Shown here piece by piece: positions 1-8,783 of a stretch of DNA of 64,000 nucleotides. The stretch is from Acinetobacter sp. B51(2017) (GTDB lineage Bacteria; Pseudomonadota; Gammaproteobacteria; Pseudomonadales; Moraxellaceae): contig NZ_PJRJ01000012.1 in NCBI RefSeq assembly GCF_003711395.1, positions 1 to 64,000 on the forward strand. Reading direction: 5' to 3'. The position numbers and the translations under genes were made by a program. Every line of letters begins with the position of its first letter. The first letter of the stretch is position 1. Below the pieces are notes generated by a model, which ran no database searches, was not told the DNA's origin, and worked only from the letters and a program-made list of their open reading frames with translations.

Positions 1-175
1 GTGCTTTTTCTTCTGGTGCTGAGTCGATCGCAGCGTAGTCACGTGCTTCACCACCGAATTTCTTCGCACATACAGTTGCAATCGCAGCTGTTAAAGTTGT
101 TTTACCATGGTCGACGTGACCAATTGTGCCCACGTTAACGTGTGGCTTATTACGTTCAAACTTAGCCTTAGCCAT
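1..175 (-). CDS. tuf: Elongation factor Tu, N-terminal part (runs off window)
   Basis: The 58 codons visible encode the start of the EF-Tu GTPase, which delivers aminoacyl-tRNA to the ribosome. The G1 P-loop GHVDHGKT lies at about residues 19-26 and is preceded by the typical basic EF-Tu leader. The ATG (complement of 173-175) follows a GAGGAA ribosome site at 7 bases. The gene runs off the left edge of the window. It lies directly downstream of four tRNA genes, the arrangement of the thrU-tyrU-glyT-thrT-tufB operon of other gamma-proteobacteria, so co-transcription with them is likely. Confidence 0.97.
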   Translation of the reverse strand, partial: MAKAKFERNKPHVNVGTIGHVDHGKTTLTAAIATVCAKKFGGEARDYAAIDSAPEEKA

Positions 176-327
176 GCTTATTTCCTCGTTTACGTCGAAC
201 ACAATCCTGAGTAAAACCCAGCTCCGACATAGCGTTTAAAAAAAACCAAACTTCAAATACTTGAAAAGCAGACTAAATAGCCTGCTTTCTTGGAAATCTT
301 GTGCAATTTAAATTGCTAAACTGTATC

Positions 328-402
<75 letters not shown>

Positions 403-424
403 AAAATTTTGTACTTCATCATAA

Positions 425-500
425 TGGAGCGGGAGACGAGGGTCGAACTCGCGACATGCAGCTTGGAAGGCTGCCGCTCTACCAACTGAGCTACTCCCGC
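425..500 (-). tRNA. tRNA-Gly (anticodon TCC)
   Basis: The minus strand gives acceptor stem GCGGGAG/CTCCCGC, anticodon TCC in a GCAGC/GCTGC stem, T-loop GTTCGACCC and an encoded CCA (complement of 425-427). It is the third tRNA in the tRNA-tuf operon and corresponds to glyT. Confidence 0.97.
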
Positions 501-536
501 ACTATGTTGGTACATCCACTTGTGAAGTCTTAAAAT

Positions 537-620
537 TGGTGGTGAGAGAAGGATTCGAACCTTCGAAACTTTCGTAGCGGAGTTACAGTCCGCCCCCTTT
601 GACCGCTCGGGAATCTCACC
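537..620 (-). tRNA. tRNA-Tyr (anticodon GTA)
   Basis: This 84-base class II tRNA has a long variable arm. The acceptor stem is GGTGAGA/TCTCACC, the anticodon is GTA within CTGTAAC, the T-loop is GTTCGAATC and CCA is encoded (complement of 537-539). It is the second tRNA in the cluster and corresponds to tyrU. Confidence 0.97.
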
Positions 621-676
621 ATTTTTACACTTACATCAGTGTTTGTTCTTTACTTTACTCACTCAACTCTCTAAGA

Positions 677-752
<76 letters not shown>

Positions 753-794
753 TCTTTCTTAGTGTTTCGTGCGTTTCGCTTCGGAACGATGAGC

Positions 795-822
795 AGTTTA
801 GCAAAATATAAAATCTATGCAA
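795..822 (-). promoter_or_regulatory. Sigma-70 promoter of the tRNA-tuf operon
   Basis: On the minus strand a -35 TTGCAT (complement of 817-822) and a -10 TAAACT (complement of 795-800) are separated by 16 bases, and TGC just before the -10 gives an extended element. It sits 43 bases upstream of the first tRNA and nothing else lies between. Assignment is by consensus only. Confidence 0.7.
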
Positions 823-851
823 GCACTTTTTTTAAAAAAAGTGAAAAAAAC

Positions 852-2345
852 CTATAAAATTAACGCATTTGACGATAATTCAACCGATTTGATCACTGCG
901 CGAGCTTTTATTTGCGTTTCTGTCCACTCAGATTCAGGATTTGAGTCGTAAACAACCCCTGCTCCAGCCTGAACATAGACCTTATTTTCACGAATAACAC
1001 AGGTTCGAATCGCAATCGACATGTCCATTTCGCCATGCCAGCCTAAATAACCAACAGCGCCACCGAAAATTCCACGTTTTACGGGTTCAACTTCGTCAAT
1101 AATTTCCATGGCACGGATTTTTGGCGCGCCAGAAAGTGTCCCTGCGGGGAAAGTTGCTTTAAAAACATCCAAAGCATCAACATCATCACGAACTTCACCT
1201 TGTACATTCGACACAATGTGCATGACATGCGAGTAACGTTCGATCACCATTTGATCAGTCACTTGCACTTTACCAATTTTGGCAATGCGTCCAACGTCAT
1301 TACGACCTAAATCAATCAGCATTAAATGTTCTGCAATCTCTTTTTCATCGGAAAGCAAATCTTTTTCTAACGCTAAATCTTCTTCTTTAGTTTTGCCGCG
1401 TGGTCGTGTACCTGCGAGTGGTCGTACTGTGGCAATGCCATTTTCTAAACGTGACAAAATTTCTGGCGATGAACCCACAATATGAAACGGTGTGTTGTTT
1501 TCTAAGGTCTGCCCTTGTACCAAGAACAAATATGGTGATGGATTAAGATGACGTAAAGCACGATAAACCTGTAAAGGCTCACCATCAAAATCTGAGACCA
1601 TGCGATGCCCCGGCACTACTTGCATCACATCGCCAGCTTTAATGTACTCCTTAACCTTAGCAATAGATGCTAAGAACGCTTCTTTACCGGTTAATGATTC
1701 AAATTTTGGTGGCGTATGTGCTTTGGCTTGTAATACCACAGGCTGCGCCAGTAATGCCTCTAAAGCATCAAGTTGCGTTTGTGCTTGGTCATAGGCATCA
1801 GCATCGCTGCTATCGGCATGTACAATTAAGAATAAAGTATCTTTTAAGTTATCAAAGACGATGACGGTTTTAGACAGCATCATCCAAATATCAGGTAATC
1901 CGACAGGATCTGCTTCAGGCACGTTTTTAAGTTTAGGTTCGATATAACGCACGGCGTCATAACCAAAGTAACCGACTAAGCCACCAGTAAAGCTCGGTAG
2001 CTGCGGTAAATCGGCTTGAGTAGGTACTTTAAACTGCGCTTGGAAGTCACGAATATATTGGAATGGATCTAAACAGCTTTGCTTTTCGATACGCCCATCG
2101 GGGTGTTGTACGCTGAGTTCACCGTTATTACATGAAAACACGGTCGATTCACCTAAACCAATCATCGAATAACGTGCCCAGTTCTCACCGCCTTCTACAG
2201 ATTCGAATAAATAAGCTTGTTGATGTTGTTTTAAGCGAGCAAATACTGAAAGCGGGGTTTCGGTATCGGCAAGGCGTTGGCGGTAGACAGGAATTAAGTT
2301 ATAGCCTTGTGCTTGCAGGTGGCTAAATTGTGCTTGAGTGGTCAT
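852..2345 (-). CDS. trpE: Anthranilate synthase component I
   Basis: The 497-residue chorismate-using subunit makes anthranilate with TrpG, the first committed step of tryptophan synthesis. The N-terminal LFES at about 46-49 matches the LLES element that binds feedback tryptophan, and PSPYLF plus the C-terminal chorismate-binding fold (GTRPRG, DLGRNDVGR, GAPK) are intact. Length is normal. It lies 126 bases downstream of gph on the same strand, so gph and trpE may share a transcript. The ATG has only a weak AGAGACC ribosome site. A short open frame with one Trp codon precedes it and is discussed as a finding. Confidence 0.97.
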   Translation of the reverse strand: MTTQAQFSHLQAQGYNLIPVYRQRLADTETPLSVFARLKQHQQAYLFESVEGGENWARYSMIGLGESTVFSCNNGELSVQHPDGRIEKQSCLDPFQYIRDFQAQFKVPTQADLPQLPSFTGGLVGYFGYDAVRYIEPKLKNVPEADPVGLPDIWMMLSKTVIVFDNLKDTLFLIVHADSSDADAYDQAQTQLDALEALLAQPVVLQAKAHTPPKFESLTGKEAFLASIAKVKEYIKAGDVMQVVPGHRMVSDFDGEPLQVYRALRHLNPSPYLFLVQGQTLENNTPFHIVGSSPEILSRLENGIATVRPLAGTRPRGKTKEEDLALEKDLLSDEKEIAEHLMLIDLGRNDVGRIAKIGKVQVTDQMVIERYSHVMHIVSNVQGEVRDDVDALDVFKATFPAGTLSGAPKIRAMEIIDEVEPVKRGIFGGAVGYLGWHGEMDMSIAIRTCVIRENKVYVQAGAGVVYDSNPESEWTETQIKARAVIKSVELSSNALIL

Positions 2346-2471
2346 GTAAGGTCTCTATATCGATTTATGGGCTAGATGAAAAACTTGCAAATACAGAGCA
2401 TCGCCATCGAAAAACCATACATTCATTCATTAGAGCATCCTTAACTGTGTTTTGATCTACCGCTAAAATAT

Positions 2472-3140
2472 TTAAGCCAACAATTCGGTTAAGTTATCAA
2501 CCACTTGTTGCGGCTGACAATCTAAAATATTTTCACCATGATTATAGCCATAGCTGACCACAATACAATCAACTCCTGCACGGCGTGCTGCTTCTACATC
2601 ATTGACCGAGTCGCCAATCATTAAAACTTGTTGTTTGCTTACCTGATAATACTCAACACAGTGTAGCAATTGACGTGGGTGTGGTTTACGCTCAGTAAAA
2701 CGATCTCCGCCAATCACATCGTCAAAATAATCATTCATCCCTAACTGTTCGACAATCATACGCGCAGGGGCTTCTGGCTTATTGGTGACACAAACCAAAG
2801 TTTTGCCTTGGGCTTTACCCCATGCCAAAAACTGCATAATTCCTTCAAATGGTTTAGTGTCTACACAAGGATCGGCGTTATAGATCTCTAAAAAAGTATC
2901 TAAGAGCTGTTTATGTTGGGCAGGCTGCACTTCACCGACTAAATATTGCAAAGTACTTTGACAAAATAGTGCGGTGCCCTTGCCGATCCATACACGTACT
3001 TGCTCTTCGGTGACATTCGGCAATTGCAGCACGTTTAAGCTCATATTCATCGCGCGATATAAATCAAAGGCTGAATCGACTAAAGTGCCGTCTAAATCAA
3101 ATAAAATGACCTGACGTTGATCAAGTTTGGCAACTGACAT
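2472..3140 (-). CDS. gph: Phosphoglycolate phosphatase
   Basis: This 222-residue HAD-superfamily hydrolase removes phosphate from 2-phosphoglycolate, a product of DNA 3'-end repair. HAD motif I DLDGTLVDS is near the N terminus, the Thr motif is VTNKP, and the motif III/IV region is GDSVND. I start at the ATG complement of 3138-3140 because a GAGGGAAAG ribosome site lies just before it; a longer reading to 3176 would run through a terminator hairpin. It is upstream of trpE, an arrangement also seen in pseudomonads. Confidence 0.93.
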   Translation of the reverse strand: MSVAKLDQRQVILFDLDGTLVDSAFDLYRAMNMSLNVLQLPNVTEEQVRVWIGKGTALFCQSTLQYLVGEVQPAQHKQLLDTFLEIYNADPCVDTKPFEGIMQFLAWGKAQGKTLVCVTNKPEAPARMIVEQLGMNDYFDDVIGGDRFTERKPHPRQLLHCVEYYQVSKQQVLMIGDSVNDVEAARRAGVDCIVVSYGYNHGENILDCQPQQVVDNLTELLA

Positions 3141-3149
3141 TATCTTTCC

Positions 3150-3181
3150 CTCAAAAATAAAGGCATGCGATGGCATGCCTT
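3150..3181 (-). terminator. Intrinsic terminator after the FHA gene
   Basis: AAGGCATGC (3160-3168) pairs with GCATGCCTT (3173-3181) around a four-base loop, and on the minus strand the hairpin is followed by TATTTTT. It lies between the FHA gene and gph and separates the two transcripts. Confidence 0.8.
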
Positions 3182-3203
3182 GTTATTGTTATGCGTGCAA
3201 ATA

Positions 3204-3848
3204 TTATTTAAACATCACAAAGGCTAACACTGCGATGATGATGATCGCAATCACCGTCATTAAGCCAACAGTCGTATTTTTTTGCTGTTCTTGTGCTGCT
3301 TCTACGTGTGATTCTGGTTGTTCAACTGGGACAGGCTTTGGCTCAGGTGTAGCAGCAGTTAAGTCAACACCTTCAGGAATTGGTGCAGGCTTTGGCACGC
3401 CCACATTGGTTGGCATCCCATCACGACTCAACTGCACAGAAGCATCACGCTCTTTTAAGCTTGGCATACCCTGTTCGTTCATTTGTTTGGCAGGCGATAT
3501 GTCTTGAACGGCTTGTTCTACCGATTGCTCTAAAGCTGGGTCAAGTGCAAGCGTTACTGCTGGTGCTAGTACCGAGAATTTAAGACTCGCAAATTGTACG
3601 ATGTCACCATCTTTAAGCAAAACTTGCTCGCTAATGCGAGTGTCATTGACAAAAGTACCGTTTGAAGAGGCTAAATCTTGTAGCCAAAGCGCATCTTCTA
3701 CACGTAGAAATGCTGCATGTTTACGTGAAATTTCACTCGACTGTAATACGATGTCCGCAGCCTGATGACGTCCGACCAACATATCACGGTCGATGCTAAT
3801 TTCTTGGCCAGCAAGTTCAGCTGAAATCGCTTGTAATTTCCAAGTCAT
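3204..3848 (-). CDS. FHA-domain protein with C-terminal membrane anchor
   Basis: The 214-residue protein has an N-terminal forkhead-associated domain at about residues 20-90, with the phosphothreonine-binding marks GRH (26-28), SRKHA and SSNGTFVN. A Pro/Glu-rich linker follows at about 110-185, and a single hydrophobic helix closes the protein in the last 22 residues. This is a tail-anchored layout, placing the FHA domain in the cytoplasm. FHA domains bind phosphothreonine peptides; the partner is unknown and no Ser/Thr kinase gene is nearby. It follows gspD on the same strand with a 44-base gap and ends at its own terminator, so it may be read with gspN-C-D. Confidence 0.88.
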   Translation of the reverse strand: MTWKLQAISAELAGQEISIDRDMLVGRHQAADIVLQSSEISRKHAAFLRVEDALWLQDLASSNGTFVNDTRISEQVLLKDGDIVQFASLKFSVLAPAVTLALDPALEQSVEQAVQDISPAKQMNEQGMPSLKERDASVQLSRDGMPTNVGVPKPAPIPEGVDLTAATPEPKPVPVEQPESHVEAAQEQQKNTTVGLMTVIAIIIIAVLAFVMFK

Positions 3849-3892
3849 GAAATAAGTCTCTCGTGTGATTTTTTAGCATCATAACATGCTGT

Positions 3893-6106
3893 TTACTGCG
3901 CCTCATTAACCGCAGGGCGAATTGTGGTAGTACTCACCGTATTTTTCGTGCGCTCCACCAATGGTTCAATAGCAACAGGTGTACTCACCACGGTGTTAGC
4001 ACTACGTTGATTGGCAGTCGGTACAGTTTGATAAGGGCTAGCTGCTGCAACCTTAGACACAGGTAAACGCTGTAAATACACATCATCTATATTTTCAGGC
4101 AGTTTGGCAAAATTACCCTCACTATCCATCGCTAATTGCAAACTATATAGTTGGTCATAACGACGCTGCGAAATACGACGCACATCCGCACTATCGCCCA
4201 CGATGGTCGGATGGATAAACACCAGTAAGTTACGCTTTTCGTTTAACGATGCATCTGAACGGAATAAACGCCCAATCCCTGGTAAAGCACCTAAACCTGG
4301 CACCGATTGACGACTATGCACCGAGTTATCCGAAATTAAGCCGCCCAAGACTATGGTTTGCCCATGTTCAGCCAAAATTGCGGTTTTAATCGCACGTTTA
4401 CTGGTGACTAAATCTTGTGCCTGACCTTTGTCTTGTACCGCAGAGACTTCTTGCTCCACTTCTAAACGAACCGTACCACCCTCACCAATATGTGGTACGA
4501 CCTTTAAGGTTACGCCTACATCTTTACGTTCAACTGTGGTGTAGGGATTCACCCCTGCAGTTGTTGTTGCAGCAGAACCTGTCACAAAGGGTACGTTTTG
4601 ACCCACTACAATATAGGCTTCTTCATTGTCCATTGTCACAATTGAAGGTGTAGACAATAAATTGGCTTTGGTCTTTTCTTTTAAAGCTTGAATCAATGCC
4701 CCATATAAACGCCGTGAACCATTGCTGCCTTCGCGATAATCCCCAACAATCAAGGAAGTTCCTGCATTACCTGCTGCCGCTGCACCCAGCCCTGCTGCTC
4801 CACCAGTTAAATAACCCGCCGCTAAATTACCTAAGCTTGAACCCACGTTATCAAAGTTAATCAGACCCACTCCGCTACTAATATCGCCAAGCGCCCATTG
4901 CACGCCAAGCTGATCAGCATCGTTGCCTTCTACTTCAATAATCGCCGCTTCAATCAATACCTGTTGACGACGAATATCGAGTTGTTGAATCGCAGATTCA
5001 ATCTCACGCATCAGCTGCGGTTCGGCTTTGACCACCAAGGCATTTTGGCTAGGGTCGGCAATAATACTCACCCCATCGGCACTAAAACTGGTTAAGTTGT
5101 TATTGCTATTGTTGTTACTAGAACTGCCTAGATTAATACTTGGGGTGTTAATGCTGCTGGCGCCAGTGCTGTTATTGCTTGAAGTGCTGCTATTCGTGTT
5201 GCCGCTGTTATTATTGCTATTGTTGTTATTTACCGCTTGCCCTGTCACTAGACCTTGTAAGATATTAGCGAGTTTATCGGCACTGGCATATTTTAAACGG
5301 AAGACTTTTAAGCCTCCTAAACGATCTGCTGCGGGTACATCCAATTGCTCAATCATTTGTCGAATGCGTTTACGCGTCGCGGTGTCGCCTTTGAGCAAAA
5401 TACGATTGGTACGTGTATCTGCCATTAAACGCACGCGTGAGCCTTTCATATCTTTAGCAGCCCCCGTTGCACTCATACCTTCGAGCAAGCTAATCATTTC
5501 TTCAGCTTGGCTAGAATGCAGACGAATCGCTTCAAAGTCGTTTTGTCCTGTGCCATCTAAATTACGCACAATATTTTCTAGCTGATAAATATTGCTGGCA
5601 CGATCAGAGATGATTAAGGCATTGGTGCCTGGCACTGCGGCTAAATGCGCAAATTGTGGCATTAAAGGGCGTAAAGCAGGAATCAAATCATTAGGATTGG
5701 TATTATCTAGCCACAACACCCGCGTAACAATTTGATCACCACCCGCACGACTACGTGCATCAAATGGAATGCCTGAGCTTTTTACATTACTATCAGGCAC
5801 TAGCTTAATAGTATTGCCCGATGGAATCGCCACCACGCCATTCACATTTAGTACGCCTAAAAATAGGTCATAGACTTCGGCTTTATTCAGAGGCTCATTG
5901 GAAATCACAGTAACATTACCGCGAACGCGCGGATCAACAGCAAAGTTTTTACCTGTAATATCTGCCACTTCGTTAATAAATGCAGTTAAATCTGCATCAC
6001 GTAAGTTGATTTTCCATGTTTGTGCATAACTTGCTGTGCTCACCATTGCTAGCAGTGGTGCTGCAACCAATAAGCCCCAAGGGCGCTCATGATTAAATAA
6101 AGCCAT
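3893..6106 (-). CDS. gspD: Type II secretion system secretin
   Basis: GspD forms the outer-membrane channel of the type II secretion system. The 737-residue precursor has a signal peptide ending in ASYA at about residue 28, the N0 domain, three N1-N3 ring domains and the C-terminal secretin barrel (VPGLGALPGIGRLFR and HPTI motifs). Between two ring domains there is an unusually long Asn/Ser-rich stretch of about 55 residues. It follows gspC at 32 bases. The remaining gsp genes are not in the window; a dispersed gsp set is usual in Acinetobacter. Confidence 0.95.
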   Translation of the reverse strand: MALFNHERPWGLLVAAPLLAMVSTASYAQTWKINLRDADLTAFINEVADITGKNFAVDPRVRGNVTVISNEPLNKAEVYDLFLGVLNVNGVVAIPSGNTIKLVPDSNVKSSGIPFDARSRAGGDQIVTRVLWLDNTNPNDLIPALRPLMPQFAHLAAVPGTNALIISDRASNIYQLENIVRNLDGTGQNDFEAIRLHSSQAEEMISLLEGMSATGAAKDMKGSRVRLMADTRTNRILLKGDTATRKRIRQMIEQLDVPAADRLGGLKVFRLKYASADKLANILQGLVTGQAVNNNNSNNNSGNTNSSTSSNNSTGASSINTPSINLGSSSNNNSNNNLTSFSADGVSIIADPSQNALVVKAEPQLMREIESAIQQLDIRRQQVLIEAAIIEVEGNDADQLGVQWALGDISSGVGLINFDNVGSSLGNLAAGYLTGGAAGLGAAAAGNAGTSLIVGDYREGSNGSRRLYGALIQALKEKTKANLLSTPSIVTMDNEEAYIVVGQNVPFVTGSAATTTAGVNPYTTVERKDVGVTLKVVPHIGEGGTVRLEVEQEVSAVQDKGQAQDLVTSKRAIKTAILAEHGQTIVLGGLISDNSVHSRQSVPGLGALPGIGRLFRSDASLNEKRNLLVFIHPTIVGDSADVRRISQRRYDQLYSLQLAMDSEGNFAKLPENIDDVYLQRLPVSKVAAASPYQTVPTANQRSANTVVSTPVAIEPLVERTKNTVSTTTIRPAVNEAQ

Positions 6107-6138
6107 TATCTACCGAATTTCCTTGCGCTGATTGTGCA

Positions 6139-6984
6139 TCAGTTTAAATCTTGTTGAATAGTAATCACTTGATCACCACGTTGTACTTCGAGTTTGACCT
6201 GTCCAGACTGACGCGCTTGTTCTAGGAGCTGCGCCTCATTTTGTCCTGCGCTTAAACGTTGCCCATTTAACGACAAGACACGATCACCCGGCTGTAGACC
6301 TAATTTACGTCTTAAGACCAGTGGCGTTCTAGCACTGACTGCATAACCTTCGCCACCATCATTACTAGTGCCTAAGGTATTTAAATATTGGTCACGATTT
6401 TGTTGCAATTGCTGTATTGCCTGCCCCATAGCTTGCTCGGTATTTGAAGGAGCAAGTGCTGAAGTTTCGGACTGTGGCAATCTATTGGCTGTATTTTGCT
6501 TTTGCGCTGCATTTAACGATAAATCTTGATTAAGATTGTCTATAGCCGCCATTTTGAGCATTTCAGTTGCGCCTGTGGCACTACGTAAAATAACTTTGTC
6601 CCAATACACTTCTGCCAGTTGGTAATTGCTGTCGGCAATAAACTCACCCACACGATAACGCTCAGACACATTATTGGCTTTAATGACCGCCGAAGAGAAT
6701 TGACTTGGCGAAGCCACCACCACACCTTGCAAGCTCAAATTGGAATTGGCTATGGCTGCTGGCGCTTGATTAGATTTAAACAAAGCAAAATGGCTAATAT
6801 TAGGCACGCTTTTTTGCTGTGAACCCAAACTCACTCGTTCAAATTGCATGGCTTGCATTGGAGCAACCAATAACCAAAATAAACTGGCCACTTTCCAACA
6901 CAAATACAGCAACAATAAGGCAAAAATTACTGGAGCTGCTTGATCGAGCTTACGAAAATCAAATTGATCACGCCAATGACGCAT
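6139..6984 (-). CDS. gspC: Type II secretion system inner-membrane protein GspC
   Basis: GspC links the inner-membrane platform to the secretin GspD. The 281-residue protein has one N-terminal membrane helix at about residues 17-41, a homology-region domain at about 85-145, a low-complexity linker, and a C-terminal PDZ-like domain (LGLQPGDRVLSLNG at about 228-241). Its ATG overlaps the gspN stop by one base, so the two are translationally coupled. Assignment rests on architecture and on its position next to gspD. Confidence 0.92.
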   Translation of the reverse strand: MRHWRDQFDFRKLDQAAPVIFALLLLYLCWKVASLFWLLVAPMQAMQFERVSLGSQQKSVPNISHFALFKSNQAPAAIANSNLSLQGVVVASPSQFSSAVIKANNVSERYRVGEFIADSNYQLAEVYWDKVILRSATGATEMLKMAAIDNLNQDLSLNAAQKQNTANRLPQSETSALAPSNTEQAMGQAIQQLQQNRDQYLNTLGTSNDGGEGYAVSARTPLVLRRKLGLQPGDRVLSLNGQRLSAGQNEAQLLEQARQSGQVKLEVQRGDQVITIQQDLN

Positions 6985-7727
6985 CAGTTCACCCCTCTTA
7001 ATAAAGGCTGACGGGTACTAAGTACATAAGTGTCTAGACCTGCTTTGCCTTGATAAGAAGGTACATGCATTAATAAACGCTGCGTTAACTGTACGTCGAG
7101 CATCATTTGTTGATCTAGTGCTAAATGAAGCATTTTTTGCTGACGATTATCACGTGCATCTAGGACCAGTTTGCCCTGATCTGCACTCAAATTGGCTTTC
7201 AGCATAGGCACTTGCATACGCTCTTGACGTTCAGCATATACATAGACTAATTCACCACCTGCCCAGTTAATTTGCCCTGCTGCCTGTGTAAAACCTTGCT
7301 GTGCTTTATAGTACAGCGCAATATCATTAAGCTGTAGAGAATTAGCAGGCCATTGCCAACTGGCAAGATGTTTTAAGGTATTTGGGGCAATCTGCCCATT
7401 TAAATCTTGAATAATCAGGTTTTTTGCCAGCGTATAAGCCATCACAGCATTTAACTTACTCTGACCACTATGTAGCTCTACATTGGCTGCGGCACGTAAA
7501 CGTAGCAAATCTAAAGGACGCACTTGCCATTTTAGCGAGCCACCTAATTGTCCTTTATTCCAATCCGCCTGCCCTGACCAAATATTGCCACTTACATTAT
7601 GTAAGCTCTGCTGCTGTGGATAAAACTTTGCCATCAGCCACGCTGCTGGTACTTGCAGCAACACACAGATTAAAAAGGTGAGGATCGTAAATAACCACCA
7701 ATGCAGCATTTTGGGCTTTTTCATCAT
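6984..7727 (-). CDS. gspN: Type II secretion system protein GspN
   Basis: GspN is an accessory inner-membrane protein of some type II secretion systems. The 247-residue product begins with a single membrane helix at about residues 9-30 and the rest is periplasmic. I start at MMKKPK (7727) rather than the upstream open frame to 7844, which runs back into the H-NS terminator and reads through unlikely sequence. The ribosome site is weak (CAGGG directly before the tandem ATGs). It heads the gspN-C-D operon. Confidence 0.82.
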   Translation of the reverse strand: MMKKPKMLHWWLFTILTFLICVLLQVPAAWLMAKFYPQQQSLHNVSGNIWSGQADWNKGQLGGSLKWQVRPLDLLRLRAAANVELHSGQSKLNAVMAYTLAKNLIIQDLNGQIAPNTLKHLASWQWPANSLQLNDIALYYKAQQGFTQAAGQINWAGGELVYVYAERQERMQVPMLKANLSADQGKLVLDARDNRQQKMLHLALDQQMMLDVQLTQRLLMHVPSYQGKAGLDTYVLSTRQPLLRGVN

Positions 7728-7823
7728 CCCTGAACAACCAATCGCATTTTCTATTTTACCTTGGGATATTTTTTCATCAGCATGGCACATTATGCATACT
7801 TTTTTAGACTCGCCAATTCTAAG

Positions 7824-7856
7824 CCATAAAAAAACCAAGCACATTGGCTTGGTTTT
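7824..7856 (-). terminator. Intrinsic terminator of the H-NS-family gene
   Basis: AAAACCAAG (7831-7839) pairs with CTTGGTTTT (7848-7856), and on the minus strand a run of seven Ts follows. It lies just after the H-NS-like gene and upstream of gspN. Confidence 0.82.
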
Positions 7857-7894
7857 AAGAATCTAAACGACTTTTATGAACAACTGATGAAAAC

Positions 7895-8218
7895 TTAAAT
7901 TAAAAAGTCTTCTAATTGTGCGCCTTTTTCAAGTTCAGCAACCAACCAACGTGGTTGCTTACCACGACCTGTCCATGTATCAGAGGGATTGTTTTTATTA
8001 CGATAACGTGGTTCTACAGCTTTACGCGTGCTTTTCTTACGTTTTTGCGCACCAAACTCTAAAATTTGTTCAATACTCAAACCGACATTATCAGCAATTG
8101 TCATAATTTGGTTATAAGCATCTTCAATAGCTTGATCTTTTTTAGAAGCAATTAATACTTCAGCTTCTGCTTGTAAACGTTTTAACTCTTCCACTGATAA
8201 ATTGCTAATATCTGGCAT
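7895..8218 (-). CDS. H-NS family nucleoid-associated regulator
   Basis: This 107-residue protein has an N-terminal coiled-coil oligomerisation region (LSVEELKRLQAEAEV) and a C-terminal H-NS DNA-binding domain with NPSDTWTGRGKQPRWL, the AT-hook-like loop that binds the minor groove of AT-rich DNA and silences acquired genes. The start at 8218 is supported by a GGAG ribosome site 9 bases upstream. It is a single-gene transcript with its own promoter and terminator. Confidence 0.95.
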   Translation of the reverse strand: MPDISNLSVEELKRLQAEAEVLIASKKDQAIEDAYNQIMTIADNVGLSIEQILEFGAQKRKKSTRKAVEPRYRNKNNPSDTWTGRGKQPRWLVAELEKGAQLEDFLI

Positions 8219-8257
8219 TTTCTTACTCCACAATTATTTTTTACTTAAACCGTTGGC

Positions 8258-8286
8258 ATCTTATTTTTATTAAAAGAAAGATTCAA
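8258..8286 (-). promoter_or_regulatory. Sigma-70 promoter of the H-NS-family gene
   Basis: On the minus strand TTGAAT (complement of 8281-8286) and TAAGAT (complement of 8258-8263) are 17 bases apart, 40 bases before the start codon. The match to the sigma-70 consensus is good; it has not been tested. Confidence 0.65.
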
Positions 8287-8348
8287 CAGATGGATATAAT
8301 AAATAACAATACCTCTACATAATAGTGCTTCTGTGGATTTATTTTAAT

Positions 8349-8768
8349 TTAAAGCAAATTTTGATGCAGTTCTAATATACTTTGTTTTAATTCACTTGGA
8401 ATTAAAGTTTTATGACCAGTATGTTTATCTAACATTACCTGTACAGCTTCACCTACTGCCACAACGCGCTGCTGCTCGGTACTATATAATAAATAGCTCA
8501 TTCTTAAGGCGCTATTACGCATCTCCTCAACCCGTACACCGATCTTTAATTGATCGGGATAAATTGTCGGACTCAGATATTTACACTGATTCGAGGCAAT
8601 CACTGTACTAATATCACTACGTCTTAATTGCAATTGATCTATAAAATAAATCCGCGCATTTTCCATATAACGGTAATAAACCACATTATTAACATGCCCT
8701 AATGCGTCCATATCTCCCCAGTCGACATGCTGTTCAAATATCACTGGATAATCTTCTAGACTTAACAT
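8349..8768 (-). CDS. Acyl-CoA thioesterase, hot-dog fold (YbgC/FadM type)
   Basis: The 139-residue protein fits the 4-hydroxybenzoyl-CoA thioesterase family, which hydrolyses acyl-CoA thioesters. The catalytic segment is VDWGDMDALGHVNNVVYY at about residues 15-32, where the Asp in DWGDMDA is the usual nucleophile position. It lies 15 bases after hemY on the same strand and could end the hem operon. No substrate can be inferred from sequence alone. Confidence 0.88.
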   Translation of the reverse strand: MLSLEDYPVIFEQHVDWGDMDALGHVNNVVYYRYMENARIYFIDQLQLRRSDISTVIASNQCKYLSPTIYPDQLKIGVRVEEMRNSALRMSYLLYSTEQQRVVAVGEAVQVMLDKHTGHKTLIPSELKQSILELHQNLL

Positions 8769-8783
8769 GACTTTTTTCCTTAA

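Noticed and set aside
5028..5585. A long plus-strand frame opposite gspD encoding Leu-rich sequence
   Set aside because: It mirrors the Asn/Ser-rich codons of gspD read on the other strand.
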